In this document: positions 1-9,900 of the stretch, piece after piece
Layout: every line of letters starts with the position of its first letter
Position numbering within the stretch: the stretch's first letter is position 1
Origin: Nemertoderma westbladi
Lineage: Eukaryota > Xenacoelomorpha > Nemertodermatida > Nemertodermatidae
Direction: 5' to 3'
NCBI GenBank assembly: GCA_032718475.1
Contig: JAUCBJ010005287.1
Span: forward strand, 1-47,253
DNA length: 47,253 bases
Translations under genes and position numbers: made by a program
The notes under the pieces: model-generated
Database searches by the model: none
What the model was told of the DNA's origin: nothing
What the model saw: only the letters and a program-made list of their open reading frames with translations

Positions 1-715
1 AGAAGTTAGAAGTAGTAAAGGATAGTAAGTAGAGAAGTTAGAAGGCGGCGGAGTATAGGGAGTGTGGTATAAACATACCACGGGAGTAGAGGGTACGTAG
101 AAGGAGAGTAAGTTAGAAGGCGGCGGGGTAAGGGAGTGTGGCATATTGTCATGCCACGAGTAGTAGTAGGGGGGTCGTGGGCACCGGAAGCGCCACGTAG
201 AAAGGAGTAGTAGTAGGGGGGTCGTGGGCACCGGAAGCGCCACGTAGAAAGGAGTAGTAGTAGGGGGGTCGTGGGCACCGGAAGCGCCACGTAGAAAGTA
301 GTAGCAGAGAGAGGTTGTGGGCACCATAAGCGCCACGTAGAAGCAGTAGTAGAGTGGTTGTGGGCACCGTTAGCGCCACGTAGATGGAGGTAGAGTTAGT
401 AAGAGGGTACGTAGTACCGGTTGTGGTTGTGGGCACCGTTAGCGCCACGTAGATAGAGTAGAGTAGTGGAGAGGGCACATAGGGTGCCAGGTAGTAGAGT
501 GGTAGAGACGGGCACATAGGGTGCCAGGTAGTGTAGTTAGAGAGGTAGTTGAGTAGTAGAGAGGGCACATAGGGTGCCAGGCAGTAGAGTAGCAAAGGCG
601 GGCACATAGGGTGCCAGCTTAGTAGAGTTAGAAAGATAGTAGCAGAGTAGAAGTAGTAGTAGAATGGTTGTGGGCACCACAAGCGCCACGTAGATGGAGG
701 GTTTTAGTCAGGGTT
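1..715. repeat. Hairpin-bearing repeat cluster in a GTA/TAG-rich background
   Basis: Short imperfect repeats are joined by runs of gta/tag/gag. Seven copies of a 20-bp motif, gtgggcacc-NNN-agcgccac, start at 177, 224, 271, 317, 360, 429 and 670; the flanks are constant and the three central bases vary (gga, gga, gga, ata, gtt, gtt, aca). Four copies of ggcac-atagg-gtgcc, a perfect 5-bp stem, start at 474, 511, 564 and 601. Two perfect 7-bp-stem hairpins lie at 64-81 (gtggtat/ataccac) and 138-157 (gtggcat/atgccac). The motif resembles gtggcacggttagcgcc at 20081, which looks like a tRNA/SINE A-box region, so a SINE origin is possible. The open frames across it are low complexity and not genes. 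Confidence 0.75.
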
Positions 716-1310
716 AGGAAAGAGTTAGTAGACTTAGCAGAGAGTAGAGTTAGTGGTTAGTAGAGTTAGAATTAGAGCTAGTTAGAGTTAGTAGGGAGTT
801 AGAGAGTTCTAGTTAGAGTTAGTGGAAAGTTAGAGGCTTTAAGTTAGAGCTAGAAGTAGTAAGGGTCAGCAGAGAGTAGAGTTAGTAGTTAGTAGAGTTA
901 GTTAGAGTTAGAGAAGTTAGATAGTTAGCAAGTTAGACCTTAGATAAGGTAGATAGTATGATAGCACAGGGGTAGCATTAGAGATTAGGGCCTTAGGAAG
1001 TGGTAGAGAGTGAGAAGAGCTGTTGGCGAGAGAGAAGAGTGTGATTCAGGTGTGGGGAGAGAGTAAGAGTGGGGAGTTGAGTTAGAGAGCGGAGCTAGAG
1101 TGGTGAGAGTGTCGGGGAAACAAAAATTGTGTGAGAGAAGCGCACGATCGGCCCGACATGAGACGCCAGAGGGTAGTGACATCATACCCATAGGGAGCGG
1201 CCTGGAAAGCCGACTCCAAGAAAATAATCCCACCCCACACCCGATACTAGATCGGGATCCAGCGGAATTGTAGCGCACTTTAGGTGGATGCTATCTTCTC
1301 ACCGGGAAGA
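716..1310. repeat. Degenerate purine-rich GTTAGA-type low-complexity DNA
   Basis: Up to about 960 the plus strand is an irregular mix of gttaga, gtag and gagtt words without a fixed period. It resembles a telomere hexamer variant but has no regular TTAGGG run. From 960 to 1310 it becomes more ordinary purine-rich sequence. I see no gene here; the minus-strand frame at 985-1278 is Ser/Leu/Pro-rich low complexity. Confidence 0.55.
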
Positions 1311-1317
1311 TAGCATG

Positions 1318-1816
1318 GGGGGGAGTGTTAGCTTATCCAATTCCGCTAACACGAACCCATAAAGTCAACCGTTAAGCAATATTGGGGGCCACGAGATTGG
1401 GGAACCAATAACTCGTGTCACCCCAACAAAATGGGAAGGAGAAACACACAATAAGGGTCAGGGGCCAAACCCCTAACAGAGAGAGAATAGCTGGAGTGAA
1501 CGGGAACACTCCAAAGGGTGCCAACAAGAATATTAGCCAATCAGGGGGGGAGCATCGACTGGGTAATGCAATGAGGCCAACCCGTGCAGTATATATTACC
1601 TGTCATCACATCATTGTAGTAGTTATCCCAGTAGTCAGGTAGTACGGTGACAGTCAAGACCGTCACCGCCGTCACCCATATTACCTGTCATCACTCATTG
1701 GCGCTATCTGTTATCATATCTACATATATATATATCTACATTATATCTATACTGGAACAACAAACTCCTTTTCTATCACACGGTGCGGCTGACGCGTACG
1801 AAACAACACCGGATAA
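1318..1816 (+). other. Possible LTR/untranslated remnant of an LTR retroelement
   Basis: A G-run followed by gtgttagc at about 1318-1333 looks like a polypurine tract next to an LTR start. The sequence tgttagc...gctaaca around 1327-1352 forms a 7-bp inverted repeat. The direct repeat tatattacctgtcatcac occurs near 1592 and 1678, and cggtgac/gtcaccg forms a hairpin near 1645-1668. The stretch ends where the integrase frame opens (after the stop at 1814-1816). No matching partner LTR is visible, so this is tentative. Confidence 0.3.
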
Positions 1817-3230
1817 ACCGGGATCCTCTCGGATCCCGTCACACTGCAAAAGGCTGCAGATATCGTCGACAACCCCGAACTGACGAATAAATCTCCCGAC
1901 TTGATCCTCGAATCCCTCTGTCGGACAGCCCGGGGCGACCCAGACTACGTTGACCTACTTCAGTCAATCCAATCTGGCTTTCCACTAACTTCCCGCGACC
2001 TCCCTGGAGTGGCTCCATATTGGTCCATTCGGGAAGAGCTTTCAACTGACAACGGCCTGGCACTCTACGGCCAGAGAATCGTAATTCCCCGCGCCGCAAG
2101 GAAGGAAGTCCTTGCTCGACTTCACTCTGCTCATCAGGGAGTCGACAAAACTCTACTTCGTGCCCGCCAAACCGTTTACTGGCCCGGTCTAACCAACGAC
2201 GTTAGGACCTCCATTTTGGCGTGCGAACCATGCCTCACCCGTCGCCCAAGTTTGGCGAAGGAACCACTCCTCCGGGACCACGAGGCCAGTCGCCCATTCG
2301 AAGAAATTTCAGGCGACATATTCTCCCTCGATGGAGACCACTTCCTTGCCGTCGCCGATCGCTATTCGGGATGGCCAGAAATATACCCCTACAGTAGCTA
2401 TCCTACAGCAGCATCCACGGCGACCCACCTGCGGGACACATTTATCCACTATGGTGTCCCAAACCGCTTCAACTCCGACGGCGGAACGCAATTTATGGGT
2501 GCGAATCTCACAAAGTTCCTCTGTGATTGGGGAGTCGAACAGGTGTACTCTTCTCTGGAATATCCGCAGGGCAATGGCCATGCGGAGTCGGCTGTTAAAG
2601 CTCTCAAAACTTTATTAACGAAAACGGGGGGGGGGGGGGGGAATACATTCAACTGAATTCCAGGAGGGACTCCTGGAGCTGCGAAATTCACCCCGAGTCC
2701 ATGGGAAATCCCCCGCCGAAATACTATTCGGGCACCCTATGCGTACTCGAGTCCCGATACACAGCCGAGCCTTCCTCTCTGACCATCAACGGGTCCGCAC
2801 GGAACTGGACAGTTGTGTCCCAACTCTTATTGCGTCCCACGCGTCGTATTACAACCGCGGCTCAAAAACCCTCCCTCACTTCTCTATTGGGGATACAGTA
2901 CGCATACAAAACCCAACTTCAAAACGTTGGGACCGCACCGGAACTGTAGTCGAGCAGGCCACTCTGCGCAGCTACAAAGTCCGCACGCCTTCGGGATGGT
3001 GCCTCACTCGAAACCGCCGCCATCTACTCCACGATCACACCGGGACATCGCGGGACACTTCTATGGGGACCTCCGGCAGAGACGCCGTCTTTCAAACCGA
3101 CCCTCCCCCCTACGACTGCCCTACCAAACAAGTGCGATGGGCGAAAGAACTCGTAAACGATTCCGCAATACCAGCTCGGCCGCGCAAAAACTACCCTAAA
3201 CGGCACAGACGCCAACCTAACAGACTTTGA
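1817..3230 (+). pseudogene. Gypsy/Ty3-type retrotransposon integrase, frameshifted
   Basis: The frame is open from 1817 to the poly-G tract and encodes a retroelement integrase, which joins element cDNA to host DNA. In order: a zinc-binding HHCC module (HSAH near 2126, CEPC near 2224), then the catalytic core with its acidic triad, read as D in SGDIF (about 2314), D in NSDGGTQF (about 2474) and E in GHAESAVK (about 2583). After the 16-G tract at 2626-2641 the reading shifts; the C-terminal part continues in another frame from about 2648 to the stop at 3228-3230, including the conserved block ILFGHPMR and a chromatin-side tail with GDTVRIQNP. Protease, RT and RNase H are absent upstream, so this is the 3' end of an element. 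The element as it stands is inactive. Confidence 0.88.
2626..2641. repeat. Poly-G tract (16 G) inside the integrase
   Basis: Sixteen consecutive G lie between aaaac and aatac. The tract marks the only frame change in an otherwise continuous integrase reading frame, so expansion of this homopolymer (or a consensus-sequence error in it) explains the break. Confidence 0.9.
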
Positions 3231-3318
3231 AACTGAAACTATTTCTTTTTGGCCGCGCATAAACTTTTCTAAACGGCACCAACGCCAACCTAACAGACTT
3301 TGAAACTGAAACTAACTT
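3175..3318. repeat. Tandem duplication of about 74 bp at the 3' end of the Gypsy element
   Basis: The block running from a ggccgcgca word through cctaacagactttgaaactg occurs twice, at about 3175-3245 and 3249-3318, with scattered differences. The first copy spans the stop codon of the integrase frame; the second is untranslated. Confidence 0.7.
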
Positions 3319-3349
3319 ATTCTTGTTAGTTTATCATACACCTTCAAAC

Positions 3350-3640
3350 TAGAAAGGGGGTGTGAGGATATCATTACTAATTGCCATACGCGTAGCCTAT
3401 AGACTATCTATCTCATTAACATACTTTCATATTCGGTAACATTTCTGCTGTACCGCGGTATTAACACTTTTCTGCTGTATGTCAGTACCATATTACTGCA
3501 GTACTGATACTGACGTCTAACAACCTACGTTATTATTAATTATCTTGTTATCATAAAATAAACTTAATCTGAGCGTAGCGGTACGAAATACACCTTGATA
3601 TTTCCTCACCTTATCGTCTCACAACACTGTATATATACTA
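3350..3640 (+). other. Polypurine tract and putative 3' LTR start
   Basis: A purine run, agaaaggggg (3350-3359), is followed at once by tgtgaggatatc, the arrangement expected for a polypurine tract priming plus-strand synthesis next to a TG-starting LTR. The following about 280 bp contain cataaaataaac near 3550, a possible polyadenylation signal. The LTR's other end and its 5' partner are not identifiable. Confidence 0.45.
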
Positions 3641-3799
3641 CTGCATATATTCTGATTAACGGGGGTAAATGGTACGCCTACACCTTACCAACTACGCCAA
3701 CGAAACACCTAAAACTACATCTATATCTACACCATGCCTACACACATACATGTACCGGTACCGTAGCCGGTAGGTCTATAAATACTGTACATGTGTCTG

Positions 3800-3805
3800 T
3801 TTATT
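3800..3805 (-). promoter_or_regulatory. AATAAA polyadenylation signal for the SLC6 gene
   Basis: The minus strand reads aataaa 10 bp after the candidate stop codon. It is correctly placed to end a short 3' UTR, but its use depends on exon 14 being real. Confidence 0.45.
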
Positions 3806-3815
3806 CTCAATTAAG

Positions 3816-3920
3816 TTAGATTTTATACAATATTTCTAAAACTTTCGTATTGTTTTGGTTCCTTTCAAGTGCCTTAGCCACTCCACTACTAAACCGTGCT
3901 ACTGCCAACCTCGCCGGATG
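3816..3920 (-). CDS. SLC6A: SLC6 exon 14, candidate C-terminal tail
   Basis: Candidate last exon: acceptor gttagttcag, 34 codons and a stop at 3816-3818, phase 0, followed 10 bp later by AATAAA. The tail is basic and ends in ..LEILYKI. The tail sequence is poorly conserved in this family, so the call rests on phase, the acceptor and the poly(A) signal. The minisatellite at 3957-5205 would fill the last intron. Confidence 0.5.
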   Translation of the reverse strand, partial: HPARLAVARFSSGVAKALERNQNNTKVLEILYKI

Positions 3921-6900
3921 CTGAACTAACAAAGTGTCAGCTAATATCGATAATATCAGAAAGTGCATAGGCTACCTAAAATATCAGAAAGTGCATAGGC
4001 TACCTAAAATATCAGCAAGTGCATATAGGCTACCTAAAATATCAGCAAGTGCATAGGCTACCTAAAATATCAGAAAGTGCATATAGGCTACCTAAAATAT
4101 CAGAAAGTGCATATAGGCTACCTAAAATATCAGCAAGTGCATATAGGCTACCTAAAATATCAGCAAGTGGAAGTGCATATGCTACCTAAAATATCAGAAA
4201 GTGCATATAGGGTACCTAAAATATCAGCAAGTGCATAGGCTACCTAAAATATCTGCAAGTGCATATAGGCTACCTAAAATATCAGCAAGTGCATAGGCTA
4301 CCTAAAATATCAGAAAGTGCATATAGGCTACCTAAAATATCAGCAAGTGCATATAGGCTACCTAAAATATCAGCAAGTGCATATAGGCTACCTAAAATAT
4401 CAGCAAGTGCATATAGGCTACCTAAAATATCAGCAAGTGCATAGGCTACCTAAAATATCAGAAAGTGCATAGGCTACCTAAAATATCAGCAAGTGCATAT
4501 AAGCTACCTAAAATATCAGCAAGTGCATATAGGCTACCTAAAATATCAGAAAGTGCATATAGGCTACCTAAAATATCAGAAAGTGCATATAGGCTACCTA
4601 AAATATCAGCAAGTGCATATAGGCTACCTAAAATATCAGCAAGTGCATATAGGCTACCTAAAATATCAGAAAGTGCATATAGGCTACCTAAAATATCAGC
4701 AAGTGCATATAGGCTACCTAAAATATCAGAAAGTGCATATAGGCTACCTAAAATATCAGCAAGTGCATATAGGCTACCTAAAATATCAGAAAGTGCATAT
4801 AGGCTACCTAAAATATCAGCAAGTGCATATAGGCTACCTAAAATATCAGAAAGTGCATATAGGCTACCTAAAATATCAGCAAGTGCATATAGGCTACCTA
4901 AAATATCAGAAAGTGCATATAGGCTACCTAAAATATCAGAAAGTGCATATAGGCTACCTAAAATATCAGAAAGTGCATATAGGCTACCTAAAATATCAGA
5001 AAGTGCATATAGGCTACCTAAAATATCAGAAAGTGCATATAGGCTACCTAAAATATCAGAAAGTGCATATAGGCTACCTAAAATATCAGAAAGTGCATAT
5101 AGGCTACCTAAAATATCAGCAAGTGCATATAGGCTACCTAAAATATCAGCAAGTGCATAGGCTACCTAAAATATCAGAAAGTGCATATAGGCTACCTAAA
5201 CAAATCAGCATTCGGTCTAGTAAGTGACATCAAACAAGTTGCAAAATGACGAAAGTGATATTGTAAATAGCTACAACACTCTAACCTCTTTCCAAGTAAC
5301 ACCGGAACTTTTGCAAATCTTATATATTGCGACTCCAGGTATAAGAGACATCGAACTCAAAGTGATTAACCATCCAATGAGGTTGGCCCACATCGGGTAC
5401 TCGTATTGGTCGTGTTTAGCAGGTTTATATCCGACGCAACTAAACACAACAATTATCTAAGAAATAAATAAATAATAATTTCTATTTGATAAACTTTCTC
5501 TAATATTAACTTTATTTATAGTTTCTTTAAAAGTAACTAATTATTTGCAATTGTAAATGCAAATGAATTTACCGCAAGAAATGTAGGACTCAAGAACTTC
5601 CAACAAAATCTCCACCAAATATTTGGTCTTTTTCCCAACATTTCTTCAATATCATCAGAAAATCTAAAACATAAATAATTACATTGTCCTTTATTATTAA
5701 GATTCCCAATAGAAAATAATACACACCATAAGTATTTTAGAAAACAAATTTTAGAAAATCAAACGCAATTTTTATCAAAAATGTATATTTTGCTATTATA
5801 TGTTTCCGCTTGTTTTCAAACACCCTCCAGCCAATGATGTACATACAGCAGGTACAAACAAGTACAGACAACTAACCTACCTATCAACCCCATAAATCCA
5901 TGATATTCCTATGGCCTCGAACAATACGGTGTAGAGAATTGCTGTTCCCGCTGCGTAGGTATCGAATAGCGTCACCATATATGAGCCTCCGTATGTTACA
6001 TTGGAAAGACCAACTAAGAAAGCTATTCCTATAATAATAGCAGTGTAGATTTCTCTTCGAATGGGGAAGTGCGGCCGAATATCATCGTGAGTACCGGTTA
6101 TAACAGATTCCAAACCGCCCATCTAAACAAATTAAGTAGAACATTAAATCTGTAATAGATTCCAAAACAGCTAATCATCCAAAAATAAACTTTTGTAGGT
6201 TGTATCAGTAATGTTAAATTCATTAGCAATCATAATTCTTACCGCACTGTCCAATCCAAGTGTTAATAACATAATAAAGAAAACTACAGCCCAAGCAGTA
6301 GATCCTGGAAGCGTTGCTATGGCTTCAGGGTATACAATAAACACAAGACCCACTCCTTCAGTTGCAACCTGTAATGTAGTTATCATTTTTAGTATTCCGA
6401 GATTAATAATAATTAGTTACATTTACAACAATAAATTAGTTCAGTTAAAATAGGCGTAAAAAAGGGTCACACTCGAACAAATGGCAACATATTTGAATTT
6501 ATGTGTTTTCTAGGCCCAATTTTTTTTTATTATCAACATATCCAAAATAGGCCCCAATCTGATTGTTAGAACTACTGTAGTAGTAGACAATAGGAATATT
6601 TTTTAGTATTAATATTATATTAATAGTACAATCTTCGGCCGCCACCGGGACCGGATTGTAAAAAAGGGAGTTTTATTACAATATTACAAATTATTATAAT
6701 AAACTCAATTTACAGTCGGCAAATAAAACAGTAATAAACTGAAGGGGATTTCCTCACATAAATAATTAAACGGAAGGGTTATTTATTGTTAAACGTAAAA
6801 GCAGAAAAAGGAATCGTACTGAATAACTACTGTGGGGAGAATTCATGGAATTAATATAATCCCTTTCCTATAATCCTATTTCCTATAACCTTTATAGATA

Positions 6901-9900
6901 TTATAGATCTACCCAAATAAAAATGTTGGAGAATCCGATGGGGTACTTTTTAAATCCCGTTACCATGGCAATTGTGAGAAATACATCGACAAACTTAGCA
7001 ATTCTGGAACTTATCCGTATTACGTATAAGTTGCAAAATAATGAAACATGGGAAATAATAATTATTATTTTTTAGTAGTTGAAGGATTGAAATGGAATAG
7101 GAGTTAACCTGAATCCTTCCATATAATACAATACTGGAACTACATATAAATAATAAAATATAAAGCATATATATATACTAAAATACTGGAACTTAAAGTA
7201 TTGGAACTTCTAAAGTTTGCCGCTAAAGGGCGAAATTTTCTGAAAGTGACAACATTATCTCATTTCGTTATTTGTTATCCGTTCATGCTGAAACTTTGCA
7301 AATATAGGCCTACGTGCTAAACCGTCCATAGGTAAGTGTTCTTCATTCTACAGCTAGTGGGCTGAATTTAAAAAACATTTTAGAATGAATCAGTAATTCT
7401 GAAATGAAAAACTTTCGTATTATTTTTTTCGCTATTTCGTATTATTATAATACCTAACACATTCTTACCTTGTCAATAGGAACTCCTTGTTTGTGACTCA
7501 TATAGCCCAATACAGAAAATATAACGAATCCACTGATAAAACTTGTACCGCAATTTACCGAAGATGTAATAATAGCGTCCCTAAAAGCAAAAATAAATAT
7601 TTTTGGAATGGAAAACAAAAATGGTTTTATCTCGCTAACCCCGAGATGTTTTGCTTGCCGCTTTAGCGATGTAGCCATGTATATTCGTTGTATACGTCAA
7701 TGTAAAATAAATATATAATGGGTATATAAATGCTACCAAAACCAAATACTTTAAGAATGGAAGCTTAGTCACCATCGATGGCCTCCCATCATGAACGGTG
7801 GCTCTACTGTGGTAAACTACGTGAATTTATGCATGATTTCTTAATATACATGCACTTTTTAAATTTTGTTAATTTAATTAGTTGGTGCACCAGACTGACC
7901 TTTCATCAATAACTTACATGTAACAATTGTTATTAAATTTGTTGTAACTCGAATAGGCAATGAGAACTCCAAAGCCACAGCCAAGTGAATAGAATATTTG
8001 GGTAGCAGCATCAATCCAAACTTGGGATTTACCTAATAAAAGGAATATTCGGCATAATACTTCTTATTAATTGATTGAGGCTGATAAAATGTTCACGTAT
8101 TATTTAATTTTAATGTGATAGTTATGTTAGGTGGAGGCTATATTAAAATATTACTATGCTTAAAAAAATTATTTCAAACTAGTATTTAATATACATGATA
8201 TTCTATATATTTAATGTTTTACCTACCGAGTTTATATATGTTTGGTATTAAATAGTATTTTATACCGTCCATCGATCCTTCCAATGTAACACCTCGGATA
8301 AACAATATAAACAGCATGAAATATGGCAGAGTGGCAGTCACCCAAACAACCTAAATAATATAAACACGATAAAGTATGGGATATGGCAGAGTGGCAGTCA
8401 GCCAAACAACCTAAACAATAACTACAGCATGAAATATGGCAGAGTGGCAGTCACCCAAACAACCTAAATAATATAAAAAACGATAAAGTATGGGATATGG
8501 CAGAGTGGCTGTCACCCAAACAACCTAAATAATATAAACAGCATGAAATATGGCAGAGTGGCAGTCAGCCAAACAACCTAAACAATAAATACAGCATGAA
8601 ATATGGCAGAGTGGCAGTCACCCAAACAACCTAAATAATATAAACACGATAAAGTATGGGATTTGGCAGAGTGGCAGTCAGCCAAACAACCTAAACAATA
8701 ACTACAGCATGAAATATGGCAGAGTGACAGTCACCCAAACAACCTAAACAATATAAACAGCATGAAATATGGCAGAGTGGCAGTCACCCAAACAACCTAA
8801 ATAATATAAAAACGATAAAGTATGGGATATGGCAGAGTGGCTGTCACCCAAACAACCTAAATAATATAAACAGCATGAAATATGGCAGAGTGGCAGTCAC
8901 CCAAACAACATAAATAATATAAAAAACGATAAAGTATGGGATATGGCAGAGTGGCTGTCACCCAAACAACCTAAATAATATAAACAGCATTAAATATGGC
9001 AGAGTGGCAGTCACCCAAACAACCTAAATAATATAAAAAACGATAAAGTATGGGATATGGCAGAGTGGCTGTCACCCAAACAACCTAAATAATATAAACA
9101 GCATGAAATATGGCAGAGTGGCAGTCAGCCAAACAACCTAAACAATAAATACAGCATGAAATATGGCAGAGTGGCAGTCACCCAAACAACCTAAATAATA
9201 TAAACACGATAAAGTATGGGATTTGGCAGAGTGGCAGTCAGCCAAACAACCTAAACAATAACTACAGCATGAAATATGGCAGAGTGACAGTCACCCAAAC
9301 AACCTAAACAATATAAACAGCATGAAATATGGCAGAGTGGCAGTCACCCAAACAACCTAAATAATATAAAAACGATAAAGTATGGGATATGGCAGAGTGG
9401 CTGTCACCCAAACAACCTAAATAATATAAACAGCATGAAATATGGCAGAGTGGCAGTCACCCAAACAACATAAATAATATAAAAAACGATAAAGTATGGG
9501 ATATGGCAGAGTGGCTGTCACCCAAACAACCTAAATAATATAAACAGCATTAAATATGGCAAAGTGGCAGTCACCCAAACAACATAAATAATATAAAAAA
9601 CGATAAAGTATGGGATATGGCAGAGTGGCTGTCACCCAAACAACCTAAATAATATAAACACGATAAAGTATGGGATATGGCAGAGTGGCAGTCAGCCAAA
9701 CAACCTAAACAATAACTACAGCATGAAATATGGCAGAGTGGCAGTCACCCAAACAACCTAAATAATATAAAAAACGATAAAGTATGGGATATGGCAGAGT
9801 GGCTGTCACCCAAACAACCTAAATAATATAAACAGCATGAAATATGGCAGAGTGGCAGTCAGCCAAACAACCTAAACAATAAATACAGCATGAAATATGG

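Noticed and set aside
149-682. 177-codon minus-strand frame
   Set aside because: Low-complexity translation of the hairpin repeats, rich in Tyr/Leu/Pro/Thr.
716-960. Telomeric repeat
   Set aside because: gttaga words are irregular and mixed with gtag; no sustained TTAGGG or other fixed hexamer.
4259-5227. Long plus-strand frames (61, 231 and 244 codons) with decapeptide repeats
   Set aside because: They exist only because the minisatellite unit is 30 bp; two frames are open at once, and there are no flanking coding features.
5224-5460. 78-codon plus-strand frame
   Set aside because: It is the shadow of SLC6 exon 13 (TM12) on the other strand.
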